64,000 nucleotides of DNA from Rudaeicoccus suwonensis (lineage in GTDB: Bacteria > Actinomycetota > Actinomycetes > Actinomycetales > Dermatophilaceae): assembly GCF_007829035.1 (NCBI RefSeq), contig NZ_VIVQ01000001.1, positions 1,178,001-1,242,000 on the forward strand. The letters are read 5' to 3'. A program made the translations under genes and the position numbers. The notes under the pieces are model-generated. The model had not been told where the DNA came from. It made no database searches and saw only the letters and a program-made list of their open reading frames with translations. Of the stretch, positions 10,003 to 19,972 are shown piece by piece (the first letter of the stretch is position 1; every line of letters starts with the position of its first letter).

Positions 10003-10764
10003 GTGACTGCGGCAGACGAACCGGCTGAGGCGACGGCGAGCGCCGACGGCAAGGACTCCAAGCCCGCGGAATGGTGGGACGACCCGCGGATGCCCTGGAA
10101 GGGCAAGCCGACCAAGGCCGAACTGTGGTGCATCGGGCTGATCATCGCCACGGGTGCCTACGGCCTCCTGACGATCCCGGTGCGGCCGTGGATCCTCGGT
10201 TCGTTTTCAGCCCCGACCCGCGACTACGTGCTCGCGGTCTTCAACGGCTCCAACATCGCGATGGTCGACCTCGGCGCCTTGATGCGCGTGGGTCAGCACC
10301 AGCCGCTGTGGTGGCTGGCTCTGATCGCGGCGTCTCTCACGTCGATCAAGTTCGACTGGCTGTGGTGGTGGGCCGGGCGCTTGTGGGGACGCGGCGTCAT
10401 CGACATGGTGGCCGCGCGATCCAAGTGGGCTGCCCGCACCGCGTACGCCGCCGAGCGCCTCGCGAAGCGTTTCGGCGGGCCGGCGGTCTTCCTGGTGTGG
10501 TTCATCCCGTTCCTGCCGAGCTCGATCATCTACGCCTTCGTCGGCGACGCCCGGATGAGCCTGAAGAAGTTCCTGGCGATCGACTTCGCCGCGGGCATCG
10601 TCTACCGCGGGATCTGGATGTATCTCGGCTACCGCATGGGCGCAACCGCCAAGGATCTGGTCAACGAGCTGGCGAAGTACGCGCTCTGGCTGACCATCGC
10701 CGGTGTGATCGTGGTGTTCGTCAGTGTCTACCGGCAGCAGCGGCGGTTCGCGGCCGGTCGCTGA
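10003..10764 (+). CDS. DedA/VTT-domain membrane protein
   Basis: A 253-residue integral membrane protein starting at GTG. A charged N-terminus of about 45 residues precedes several hydrophobic helices. The segment [20 protein letters not shown] followed by [15 protein letters not shown] has the pattern of the DedA/VTT family, members of which move phospholipids across membranes. It lies between proB and proA and is probably co-transcribed with them, although no functional link with proline synthesis is known. Confidence 0.75.
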   Translation: MTAADEPAEATASADGKDSKPAEWWDDPRMPWKGKPTKAELWCIGLIIATGAYGLLTIPVRPWILGSFSAPTRDYVLAVFNGSNIAMVDLGALMRVGQHQPLWWLALIAASLTSIKFDWLWWWAGRLWGRGVIDMVAARSKWAARTAYAAERLAKRFGGPAVFLVWFIPFLPSSIIYAFVGDARMSLKKFLAIDFAAGIVYRGIWMYLGYRMGATAKDLVNELAKYALWLTIAGVIVVFVSVYRQQRRFAAGR

Positions 10765-10822
10765 TGACCGAAGCCTGGAAAGGCTCCCGTCATACCGAAC
10801 CTCTCGGCCTACGCTTCCGGGT

Positions 10823-12136
10823 ATGACGAGCACGATCGACGAGCGTGACCGGTCCGATGTGACGACTGCTGACGAAGCGACGCACCGGGTGCAGGCGGCC
10901 GCGTCCGCTGCCCGCCGCGCAGCGCGGCGGCTGGCGCAACTGGCCACCGCCGACAAGAACTCCGCGCTGCATCACCTCGCCGACGCGCTCGTCACGGCCA
11001 CGGATCAGATCGTTGCCGCCAACGACATCGACCTGGCCAGAGGTCGTGACCAGGGCATGCCCGACGGTTTGCAGGATCGACTGCGACTCACTCCGGAGCG
11101 TGTTCAGGCGATCGCCCAGGCGTTGCGCGACCTGGCGGCGCTGCCGGATCCGATCGGAGAGGTCGTGCGGGGCAGCACGTTGGCCAACGGCTTGCAGCTG
11201 CGACAGGTGCGGGTGCCGATGGGCGTCGTCGGCATGGTCTACGAGTCACGACCCAATGTCACAGTCGACGCCGCCGGCCTGGGGCTCAAGAGCGGCAATG
11301 CGATGATTCTGCGCGGGGGTTCGGCAGCTGCGCGCACCAACGCGACGATCGTCGATGTGTTGCGCACCGCTCTCGTCGACGACGGCCTGCCGGCCGATGC
11401 GGTGAGCCTGCTGGAGGGTGGCCACGAGGATGTCGACGCGCTCATCACCGCCCGCGGTCTCGTCGACCTGGTGATCCCGCGAGGCAGCGACCGGCTGATC
11501 CAGGCCGTCGTGCAGGGCGCGACGGTGCCGGTGATCGAAACCGGCGTGGGCAACTGCCATGTGTATGTCGATGCTGCCGCAGACCTCGATCAAGCGGTGC
11601 GCATCGCGCTCAATTCCAAAACGCACCGGCCCAGCGTGTGCAATGCGGCCGAATCGCTGCTGGTGCACACGGCCGTTGCGGACGAGGTGCTGCCCGCGTT
11701 GTATGACGCGCTCACGGCGGCCGGGGTCGTGCTCCACACGGACGAGCCGGCGTCGCGTATCGCCCAGGCGCACGGGTCGGCATACCTGCCCGTGACCGAG
11801 GAGGACTTCGCCACCGAATACCTCGCGCTCGAGATGAGCGTTGCCGTCGTGCCCGATCTGACTGCCGCGATCGAGCACATCGACCGCTACGGCTCGGGCC
11901 ACACCGAGGTGATCGTGACCGAGGACCGTGCGGCGGCCCGGCGGTTCACCGCAGAGGTCGACGCGGCCGTGGTCATGGTCAACGCGTCGTCGCGGTTCAC
12001 CGACGGGGGGGAGTTCGGTTTCGGCGCCGAGATCGGCATCTCCACCCAGAAGCTGCACGCGCGTGGACCGATGGGTCTGCAGGAGCTCACCAGCACCAAG
12101 TGGATCGTCGAAGGCGACGGTCAGATCCGGGGCTAG
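10823..12136 (+). CDS. proA: Gamma-glutamyl phosphate reductase
   Basis: A 437-residue enzyme using NADPH to reduce gamma-glutamyl phosphate, the second proline step. Family motifs are [20 protein letters not shown] and the catalytic cysteine C273 in [12 protein letters not shown] start at the ATG at 10823, where a conserved-length N-terminus begins; the open frame extends 33 codons further up into the DedA gene. The stop codon shares the CTAG at 12133-12136 with the convergent glycosyltransferase gene. The start codon sits inside the window-wide motif GTATGACG. Confidence 0.96.
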   Translation: MTSTIDERDRSDVTTADEATHRVQAAASAARRAARRLAQLATADKNSALHHLADALVTATDQIVAANDIDLARGRDQGMPDGLQDRLRLTPERVQAIAQALRDLAALPDPIGEVVRGSTLANGLQLRQVRVPMGVVGMVYESRPNVTVDAAGLGLKSGNAMILRGGSAAARTNATIVDVLRTALVDDGLPADAVSLLEGGHEDVDALITARGLVDLVIPRGSDRLIQAVVQGATVPVIETGVGNCHVYVDAAADLDQAVRIALNSKTHRPSVCNAAESLLVHTAVADEVLPALYDALTAAGVVLHTDEPASRIAQAHGSAYLPVTEEDFATEYLALEMSVAVVPDLTAAIEHIDRYGSGHTEVIVTEDRAAARRFTAEVDAAVVMVNASSRFTDGGEFGFGAEIGISTQKLHARGPMGLQELTSTKWIVEGDGQIRG

Positions 12137-13080
12137 CTGTTGTCGTTGAGCGAGTCGTAGGCGACGTAATAACTGGGCCTGTCCTGCTGGGCCACGAAGA
12201 TGCGGCCGATGTATTCGCCGAGGATGCCCAGGCAGAGCAGTTGGAGGGCGGCAAAGGCCGCCACGATCGCGACGATCGATGTCCAGCCCTGCAGCACCTG
12301 CCCGCCGAACAGTTTCATGCCGAGTGCGTAGGCGAGCATGACGGCGGCGACGACGAAACCCACGAGGCCGAACCACGTCGCGAGGCGCAACGGTGCCTGC
12401 GAGAAACCGGTGATCGAGTCGAGGGTGAGCTTGAGCATCTTCGACAACGGGTACTTCGACTCGCCGGCGGCGCGCTCCTCGCGTCGGTATCCGACTGTGG
12501 CAGAAGGAAATCCGAGAGTGGGCACGACCAGCCGAAGCACCCGGTTGTGCTCGGGGAGCGCATTGACGGCCTCGACCGTCGCGCGCGACATCAGGCGGAA
12601 GTCGCCCGCATCCGGCGGTGCGTCGATGCCGGACAGGCGGCGCATGAGCAGGTAGAACGCCCGAGCGGTCTGCCGCTTGAAGGCGGTGTCGGTGGTGCGG
12701 TCGGTGCGCACGCCATACACGACGTCGGCGCCCTCCCGGCCCGCCTTGACCATGTCTGCGATGACCTCGGGCGGGTCCTGCAGATCGGCGTCGATGGTGA
12801 CCATCCACTGGCCACGTGCGGCGGCAAGGCCGGCGGAGATCGCTGCCTGGTGACCCGCGTTGGCGCGCAGTCGAATCACGCGCAGTTGCGGCCATTCGCG
12901 CTTGAAGCGCTGCAGCAGTACCGGCGTCTGGTCCTTGGATCCGTCGTCGACGGCGACGACCTCATAGGTCGCGCCGATGGATTCCAGGGTCGGGCGTAAA
13001 CGCTCGACGAGCAGCGGGAGGACATCCTGTTCATTGAACATCGGGATGACGACAGAGAGCTCCGGGGTCATGGTGGCCAT
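12133..13080 (-). CDS. Family 2 glycosyltransferase with two C-terminal TM helices
   Basis: A 315-residue protein of the DPM1/GtrB/ArnC type, which transfers a sugar from a nucleotide donor to a polyprenyl phosphate at the membrane. The GT-A fold begins with [20 protein letters not shown]. The metal-binding region is [12 protein letters not shown], and the QAP...R/W-like region leads into two transmembrane helices at about residues 225-290. The ATG at 13080 or the one at 13071 could be the start; neither has a good Shine-Dalgarno sequence. The gene is convergent with proA and divergent from a small membrane protein gene. Confidence 0.87.
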   Translation of the reverse strand: MATMTPELSVVIPMFNEQDVLPLLVERLRPTLESIGATYEVVAVDDGSKDQTPVLLQRFKREWPQLRVIRLRANAGHQAAISAGLAAARGQWMVTIDADLQDPPEVIADMVKAGREGADVVYGVRTDRTTDTAFKRQTARAFYLLMRRLSGIDAPPDAGDFRLMSRATVEAVNALPEHNRVLRLVVPTLGFPSATVGYRREERAAGESKYPLSKMLKLTLDSITGFSQAPLRLATWFGLVGFVVAAVMLAYALGMKLFGGQVLQGWTSIVAIVAAFAALQLLCLGILGEYIGRIFVAQQDRPSYYVAYDSLNDNS

Positions 13081-13135
13081 AGGGTAACGCGACGCATTGA
13101 GCACTTCGTCTGAGTCACCCGATAGGCTGCACACC

Positions 13136-13345
13136 ATGAAGTCGTCCCTGGCCCGTATCGGCGCGGATTCCTATGTACCTCCGCTGCAGGAGCACCACCT
13201 GCCGTTCCCGCACATCGTCTACGGGCTGATCGCCTTCTGCGTGTTCCTGGGTCTGCTCGGCCTGCTGTGGAGCTTCCGCAACACGGCCACGAAAGCAGCG
13301 GCACCGACGGCGGGCAACGAGCACGGCGGACGGTCGGAGCACTGA
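13136..13345 (+). CDS. Small single-pass membrane protein
   Basis: A 69-residue protein with one hydrophobic helix ([20 protein letters not shown], about residues 25-45) and a polar tail ending HGGRSEH. Proteins of this size lie upstream of nadD in related actinobacteria, but no function is known to me. Its TGA at 13343-13345 overlaps the apparent nadD start, suggesting coupled translation. The upstream in-frame ATG at 13097 is also possible. Confidence 0.7.
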   Translation: MKSSLARIGADSYVPPLQEHHLPFPHIVYGLIAFCVFLGLLGLLWSFRNTATKAAAPTAGNEHGGRSEH

Positions 13346-13950
13346 CCGTTCGGCTGGGGGTGATGGGCGGAACCTTCGACCCCATTCACCACGGCCACCT
13401 GGTGGCGGCCAGCGAGGTGCAGTCGCTCCTCGGTCTTGACGAGGTCGTCTTCGTGCCGACCGGTCAGCCCTGGCAGAAAAGCGGCCGTGAGGTCGCTCCC
13501 GCTGAGCATCGCTACCTGATGACGGTCATCGCGACCGCGTCGAACCCCCGGTTCACCGTCAGTCGCGTCGACATCGACCGGCCCGGCCCGACATACACGC
13601 TGGACACGCTGACCGACCTGCGCCGGGCCCGCCCGGATGCGGAGTTGTTCTTCATCACCGGCGCCGACGCGCTGGCACAGATCGTGTCATGGCGCGGCAT
13701 CGACCAGATGTGGGAGCTCGCCAACTTCATCGGCGTCACCCGTCCCGGTCACGTTCTCAGCGATCATGGGCTGCCGCGCGACCGGGTCACGCTGAAGGAG
13801 ATCCCGGCGATGGCGATCAGCTCCACCGACTGCAGGCGCCGGGTCACCGCCGGCCAGCCCGTCTGGTATCTCGTGCCCGACGGCGTCGTGCAGTACATCG
13901 CAAAGCATCAGCTCTACCGGCCAGGTGCCGGTCAACTCCAGGAGGACTGA
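13342..13950 (+). CDS. nadD: Nicotinate-nucleotide adenylyltransferase
   Basis: Converts nicotinate mononucleotide to deamido-NAD in the cytoplasm. The nucleotidyltransferase motif [10 protein letters not shown] lies at the N-terminus and the C-terminal [10 protein letters not shown] is the matching ISST.R signature. Length about 202 residues. The start is unclear: the first beta strand (RLGVMGG) is in frame only with a CTG at 13342, with a GTG at 13267 inside the upstream gene, or, if the strand is cut short, a GTG at 13360. I give the CTG, which overlaps the previous stop in CTGA. rsfS follows directly. Confidence 0.93.
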   Translation: MTVRLGVMGGTFDPIHHGHLVAASEVQSLLGLDEVVFVPTGQPWQKSGREVAPAEHRYLMTVIATASNPRFTVSRVDIDRPGPTYTLDTLTDLRRARPDAELFFITGADALAQIVSWRGIDQMWELANFIGVTRPGHVLSDHGLPRDRVTLKEIPAMAISSTDCRRRVTAGQPVWYLVPDGVVQYIAKHQLYRPGAGQLQED

Positions 13951-14307
13951 ATGGCCGCCACCCAGCGGGCCATCGATCTGGCCAAGGCAGCCGCCGTGGC
14001 CGCAGCGGACAAGGTCGCCACCTCGGTCATCGCGATCGACGTCAGCGATCAGTTGGCTCTCACCGACATCTTCGTCGTGGCTGCCGGCAGCAACGAGCGT
14101 CAGGTCTCGGCAATCGTCGACGCCGTCGAGGAGCGCCTGCACGACATGCAGGCCAAGCCGATTCGCCGCGAGGGGCGCGGCGACGGACGCTGGGTGCTGC
14201 TGGACTTCGGGGACATCGTCGTGCACGTGCAGCACGAGGAAGAACGCGACTTCTACGCCCTCGACCGGCTGTGGCGGGACTGCCCCACGATCGACCTCAC
14301 GGCCTGA
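13951..14307 (+). CDS. rsfS: Ribosome silencing factor RsfS
   Basis: A 118-residue RsfS/YbeB/Iojap protein. It binds L14 and blocks joining of the ribosomal subunits in starvation. Conserved features are LTDIFVVAAGSNERQV and RGDGRWVLLDFGDIVVHVQ. The ATG follows the nadD stop with no gap, and the nadD-rsfS pair is conserved in most bacteria. Confidence 0.96.
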   Translation: MAATQRAIDLAKAAAVAAADKVATSVIAIDVSDQLALTDIFVVAAGSNERQVSAIVDAVEERLHDMQAKPIRREGRGDGRWVLLDFGDIVVHVQHEEERDFYALDRLWRDCPTIDLTA

Positions 14308-14317
14308 GCGCTGCGCT

Positions 14318-14932
14318 GTGTCGACGGGCCGACGGTTGGTGGTGCTGCGCCATGGCGAGACCGAGTTCAACGCGGCCGGGCGCTGGCAGGGTCAATTCGA
14401 TGCGCCGTTGTCCGAGCGCGGTCACGTGCAGGCGGCGGAGGCGGCGCGGATGCTTGCGTCATACAGCCCGAAATGCGTTGTCGCCAGCGATCTTTCGCGT
14501 GCGGCTGACACCGGGCGAGCTGTCGCCGAGGCTGCCGGCATACCGATCACGTATGACGCCCGGTTGCGTGAGGTCAACGTCGGCGATTGGGCCGGGCTGA
14601 CGAATGCGCAGATCCGTGAGCAGTCCGGTGACCTGCTGGAGCGCATCGATGCGGGGGAGGACCTGCGTCGTGGCGGCACCGGAGAGACGCTGGACGAGGT
14701 TGCTCGACGGGTACACGCCGCTGCACTGGAGGTTGCCGAGCGGATGGCGCCGGACACGACGACGGTGATCGCCACGCACGGGGTGGCGGGGCGTGCGTTG
14801 GTGGCCGCTCTGACCGGTATCGCGCAGCACACCGCCTGGCTGGGTGTGGGTAACCTCGGCAACTGCCATTGGGCGGTGGTGGAGGACGGTTCGCGCGGTT
14901 GGCGCATGACGGGATGGAATCTGCCGGTATGA
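14318..14932 (+). CDS. Histidine phosphatase family protein
   Basis: A 204-residue protein of the phosphoglycerate mutase-like branch. The catalytic RHGET motif is near residue 10 (VVLRHGETEFN), with a second histidine in VIATHGVAGR. The GTG at 14318 is the first usable start. It follows rsfS by 10 bp and overlaps the next gene in ATGA, so it belongs to the nadD operon. Actinobacterial genes at this position are often annotated as phosphatases of unknown substrate, and I cannot narrow it further. Confidence 0.88.
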   Translation: MSTGRRLVVLRHGETEFNAAGRWQGQFDAPLSERGHVQAAEAARMLASYSPKCVVASDLSRAADTGRAVAEAAGIPITYDARLREVNVGDWAGLTNAQIREQSGDLLERIDAGEDLRRGGTGETLDEVARRVHAAALEVAERMAPDTTTVIATHGVAGRALVAALTGIAQHTAWLGVGNLGNCHWAVVEDGSRGWRMTGWNLPV

Positions 14933-15417
14933 CGAGTCTGCTGGTGCCGTGGAAGTCGCCGAAGCGGATGTCCGCGCGACGGCTGGCGCGGCTGATGAGT
15001 TTCTGGCCGCCGATGCTGGGCGCGGGGATCCGCGTGCGGTACATCGCCGACGACTGGACGGAGTGCCGCGCTGAACTGGTGCTCAACAAGCTGAATCGCA
15101 ATACGCACGGCACGGCGTTCGGCGGGTCGATCCAGGCGATGTCGGATGCCTTCTTCGCACTGCTGCTGGTGCACCAGCTCGGCGACGACTACAACGTGTG
15201 GGATCAGGCGGCCGAGGTGAAGTTCGTCAGCCCCGGGTCCGGTTCGGTCTTCGGCACCTTCGAGGTGCCGAAGCAGATCGCGGAGGAGGTGCGCGCCGAG
15301 GCCGCGTCGGGGGAGAAGGTGCTGCGCTGGTTCGAGACGAAGTTCACGCTCGCCGACGGCACGGTGGTCGCGGAGGTGCGCCGGCAGCTCTACATCCGCA
15401 AGAAGAAGGGCCGCTGA
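14929..15417 (+). CDS. DUF4442/hotdog-fold thioesterase-like protein
   Basis: A 162-residue protein related to the PaaI/YiiD hotdog group. The central helix region reads NKLNRNTHGTAFGGSIQAMS, with the HG..FGG pattern of acyl-CoA thioesterases. No signal peptide or membrane helix is visible. ATGA overlap with the phosphatase gene suggests co-translation. A second DUF4442 protein is at 60497. The substrate is unknown. Confidence 0.75.
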   Translation: MTSLLVPWKSPKRMSARRLARLMSFWPPMLGAGIRVRYIADDWTECRAELVLNKLNRNTHGTAFGGSIQAMSDAFFALLLVHQLGDDYNVWDQAAEVKFVSPGSGSVFGTFEVPKQIAEEVRAEAASGEKVLRWFETKFTLADGTVVAEVRRQLYIRKKKGR

Positions 15418-15593
15418 GGCGGCTGCATTGTGCGACGGCCGAAGGGTCGGTGGACTGGCTGCTGAAGCGGTGTGGACGGGCTGGTGGCGTCGGTCTCGCG
15501 CGAAGACGCAGCAATGACACCCGATTTGGTGACTGGTGGTCGGGTTGGCTACTGTATGTCGGTCGCCGCAAGTCGGGGCGGCACAACCCACAC

Positions 15594-15666
15594 GGGGCAT
15601 TGGCGCAGTTGGTAGCGCGCTTCCATGGCATGGAAGAGGTCAGGAGTTCGAATCTCCTATGCTCCA
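15594..15666 (+). tRNA. tRNA-Ala (anticodon GGC)
   Basis: A 73-nt cloverleaf. The acceptor stem is GGGGCAT/ATGCTCC with one G-T pair. The anticodon stem is CTTCC/GGAAG around the loop ATGGCAT, so the anticodon is GGC. The T loop is TTCGAAT and the discriminator base is A. CCA is not encoded. Confidence 0.96.
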
Positions 15667-15678
15667 CTCAGACAACGG

Positions 15679-15714
15679 AGGCCCTTGAACCGCAGTGACG
15701 CGGATCAGGGGCCT
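15679..15714 (+). terminator. Terminator after tRNA-Ala
   Basis: Hairpin with outer arms AGGCCCTTGA and TCAGGGGCCT (one G-T pair) and an inner CCGC/GCGG stem around AGTGA. It is followed by TCTTGTGCTTT, a weak T-rich tail. Confidence 0.75.
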
Positions 15715-15966
15715 TCTTGTGCTTTCGGACCACATCCGTGCACAGCAACTGTCGCTTTCGGTGGTCCGCTCACGCCCAGGCAAGGATGCGGGGGTTCCAC
15801 ATCCCCGTCGTGGTGGCCGAGAGTACCGGATCGGCAAAGCCGGAGACCGAGACGAGCACGTCGGCAATCTCGGGGGAGGCTCATCTTCGCGGCGGGATCG
15901 AATGCGCCATGCACGGTATTTCTGCTGCGCGCGCGTGCCGAATCGGTCGACGAGAGGTGATGCTCA
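15715..15966. other. Intergenic region upstream of the SDR gene
   Basis: About 250 bp with no gene that I can support. It contains an inverted repeat CGGACCAC/GTGGTCCG (15726-15733 and 15761-15768, 27-base loop). The promoter of the next gene should be in the last 100 bases, but I see no clear -35/-10 pair. Confidence 0.4.
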
Positions 15967-16806
15967 ATGTCCAAGGTGTGGTTCGTGACAGGGTCTTCGC
16001 GCGGGATCGGTCGCGCGTGGGCAGGGGCGGCATTGGAGCGCGGGGACCACGTCGTCGCCAGTGCGCGCAATCCCGAAGACGTCGCCGATCTCGTAGAGCG
16101 CTTCGGCGACCACGCGGTTGCGGTGGCGCTGGATGTCACTGATCACGACGCGGTGCTGGCCGCTATCCACGCCGCGCGGGATCGCTTCGGTCGTCTGGAC
16201 GTCGTGGTCAACAACGCCGGCTTCGGTCTGGACTGCGTGATCGAAAACCTCGACGAGGCACAGGCGAGGGCGTCGATGGAGACGAACTTCTTCGGCGCAC
16301 TCTGGGTGAGCCAGGCTGCCGCCCAGGTGATGCGGCCGCAGGGCAGCGGGCTGATCGTGCAGATGTCCACCCAGGGTGGACACATGGCGCATGCCGGCCT
16401 CGGTCTCTATCACTCGGCCAAGTGGGCGCTGGAGGGTTTGACCGAGTCGTTGCATCACGAACTGGCGCCGTTCGGTGTGCAGACCGTGTTGATCGAACCT
16501 GGCGCGATCGTCACCGACTGGTTCGGGTCGTCCCTCATGCACGGCGAGTCCGACGACGTCTACGAAGACATCCTGGCGACTCGGTGGGGAAGTTTCGATC
16601 CCGCCGACATGCCAATGCCGCGGACGGTGGTCGACGCCGCCATGCAAGCCGTGTTCGGTGAAAACCCGCCACAGCGCTTGCTGTTGACCAACCAGGCGTA
16701 TGACCAAGTCACCACCATCTGCCGCGAGCGGCTTGAGGGCTGGGCGCAGTGGGAGCACCTTGCCCGATCGATCGAGGCGCCTGATCAGCCGGAGGCGCGA
16801 CAGTAG
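15967..16806 (+). CDS. SDR family NAD(P)-dependent oxidoreductase
   Basis: A 279-residue classical short-chain dehydrogenase. The cofactor motif is TGSSRGIG near residue 8. NNAG is in VVVNNAGFGLD, and the active-site serine is in MSTQGG with YHSAK supplying the catalytic Tyr and Lys. The acidic residue after beta-2 that marks NAD preference is not present (SARNPED), so NADP is plausible. The closest general type is the 'SDR family oxidoreductase' with a C-terminal extension. No partner gene shows its substrate. Confidence 0.9.
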   Translation: MSKVWFVTGSSRGIGRAWAGAALERGDHVVASARNPEDVADLVERFGDHAVAVALDVTDHDAVLAAIHAARDRFGRLDVVVNNAGFGLDCVIENLDEAQARASMETNFFGALWVSQAAAQVMRPQGSGLIVQMSTQGGHMAHAGLGLYHSAKWALEGLTESLHHELAPFGVQTVLIEPGAIVTDWFGSSLMHGESDDVYEDILATRWGSFDPADMPMPRTVVDAAMQAVFGENPPQRLLLTNQAYDQVTTICRERLEGWAQWEHLARSIEAPDQPEARQ

Positions 16807-16872
16807 GAACGCCGAATCTGCCTGGCGGTCTCGTAGATTGGCCTCACGTTTCGTCAGGGAGGGACCCCACTC

Positions 16873-17790
16873 GTGGATGCAGCCGACATCGATTTTCGAC
16901 CGCTGAGCGCGCCTGTGTCGCGGGAGACCATTCGAGCGGCCAAGGTCGCTGCGCTCGCGGGTGAGTTGGGCAAGAGCACACAACGGCAGGCGAAGATCGA
17001 CTCCGGCAGTTGCGCTCTGATCATCGGGTTCGCGTGTGCGGGTCTCGGATTCGTAGCGATGGCAACGGTTTCCGTCGTGCTGTGGGCGCACGTCGCATCA
17101 GGCGGAGGACCGGCCATCTTCCTGTCGAGCGTGTGCACCATCGCCGCGTTGCTGCTGGCGTACTCGCTCTACCGGCTGTTTCTGAACGTCTACGCCCCAC
17201 CGCAGTGGGCACACGCCGCGCGGTTGCTCGCATTCGGTCGCGCGAACGGGTTCGACGTCATACCTCGCGCCGATGCCTCGCGTGCTCCTGGTCAGCTGCG
17301 ACGACACCAGAACATGGGCACCAGTTGGGTGGCCGACGAGGTTCGGTGGACGCAGCGAGGCAGGGCTGCTCGGACCGGCGTCTATCACTCGTACGACGCG
17401 CGCGGTGGGCGTGGCAGCTCGAGGGCGGTGATCCGCTACCTGTCGATCGACATCGACGGTGGACCCCAGGATCGGATCTTCCAGATGGTTGCGGGTATCA
17501 AGGCACCGATCGAACAATCGCACGCCGCACACGGGCCGAAGTGGGTGAACGTCCTGCCGACCAAGAAACCCCGTCTCACCTGCCCACCTGACGGCGTCTC
17601 GCATGTGCGGGCGTACTTCACCGACGAGGTCATCGAGGCGTTGACCCGGCTGCGCGCGAATGCGCACTTCGTCAGCGGGCGGCTTATCGCCTACCGGGCC
17701 GCGGGGGACTCCCTCGACCCGAACCTCTGGAAGCAGATGATGAGCCTCGTCGATGCGGTCGATGCAATAGTGCCGCCACAGAACGTATGA
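16873..17790 (+). CDS. Hypothetical membrane protein, two TM helices
   Basis: I do not recognise a family. The 305-residue protein starts at GTG with a GGGAGG-like Shine-Dalgarno sequence. Residues 1-45 are polar, two hydrophobic helices follow (about 47-75 and 80-105), and a long soluble C-terminal domain of about 200 residues lies after them. That domain contains RYLSIDIDGGPQD and a WVNVLP segment. The two helices would place the C-terminal domain in the cytoplasm if the N-terminus is cytoplasmic. It is flanked by an SDR and a SnoaL-like gene in the same direction. Confidence 0.65.
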   Translation: MDAADIDFRPLSAPVSRETIRAAKVAALAGELGKSTQRQAKIDSGSCALIIGFACAGLGFVAMATVSVVLWAHVASGGGPAIFLSSVCTIAALLLAYSLYRLFLNVYAPPQWAHAARLLAFGRANGFDVIPRADASRAPGQLRRHQNMGTSWVADEVRWTQRGRAARTGVYHSYDARGGRGSSRAVIRYLSIDIDGGPQDRIFQMVAGIKAPIEQSHAAHGPKWVNVLPTKKPRLTCPPDGVSHVRAYFTDEVIEALTRLRANAHFVSGRLIAYRAAGDSLDPNLWKQMMSLVDAVDAIVPPQNV

Positions 17791-17818
17791 CGCTTGTCGC
17801 GTCGGAAGGAACCACGGG

Positions 17819-18232
17819 ATGGATCAGGACACGACATCGCACGAGGCACTTCCCAAGGCGGTGCGGCGCTGGTACGACATCGCAGCAGCCAAGGACGCCT
17901 CGCAACTGCCCGGCATACTCGCCGACGGGGTGGTCTTCCGGTCCCCGGCCGTGCACACACCGCAAGAGGGGCGGGCACTGACCACGGCATACCTCAGCGC
18001 TGCGCTCGCCGTCCTCGGGCCGTCGCTTCGATATCACCGCAACTGGATCTCCGACACCTCCGCGGTGCTGGAGTTCACCGCCGAACTCGACGGCCTGCAG
18101 GTGCACGGCATCGACATGATCGCGTGGGACGAGCACGACAGGCTGGTCGAATTCACGGTGATGGTCCGGCCGATGAAGGGCCTTCATCGATTGGTCGAAC
18201 TCATGGGCGCGCAGTTGCAGTCCGGCCACTGA
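17819..18232 (+). CDS. SnoaL/NTF2-like domain protein
   Basis: A 137-residue single-domain protein. The pattern of an N-terminal helix (AVRRWYDIAAAKD), LADGVVFRSPAVHTP and a C-terminal GIDMIAWDEHDRLVEFTVMV strand pair fits the NTF2-like cone fold used by SnoaL cyclases, isomerases and many uncharacterised proteins. No catalytic residue can be assigned. The acyl-CoA ligase follows 89 bp later. Confidence 0.75.
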   Translation: MDQDTTSHEALPKAVRRWYDIAAAKDASQLPGILADGVVFRSPAVHTPQEGRALTTAYLSAALAVLGPSLRYHRNWISDTSAVLEFTAELDGLQVHGIDMIAWDEHDRLVEFTVMVRPMKGLHRLVELMGAQLQSGH

Positions 18233-18321
18233 CCGACCTTGCCGGGCCACAGGCCCGCTCCTACAGTCGGTGCTGACCAGCGTGTGACCCAGGTCACTGC
18301 ACCGTCCTCAGGAGGCCCGCC

Positions 18322-19869
<1,548 letters not shown>

Positions 19870-19881
19870 TCCGGACGTCAG

Positions 19882-19932
19882 CCGATGGCGCTGTATGACG
19901 TCGGCTGTGCCCACGTGATGCAGCGCCATCGG
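19882..19932. terminator. Bidirectional terminator between convergent genes
   Basis: Perfect 12-bp arms CCGATGGCGCTG (19882-19893) and CAGCGCCATCGG (19921-19932) enclose a 27-base loop. It lies between the ligase gene and the convergent secreted protein gene, so it can serve both strands. The loop contains a GTATGACG motif. Confidence 0.65.
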
Positions 19933-19972
19933 GGGTCGAATGTGGTTCCGTTCACCTGCTCTGCGGGACGTC

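Noticed and set aside
15817-15831. Shared 15-mer CCGAGAGTACCGGAT at 15817 and 47814 as an operator
   Set aside because: One shared 15-mer in 64 kb is not significant at this GC content, and the context of the two copies differs.
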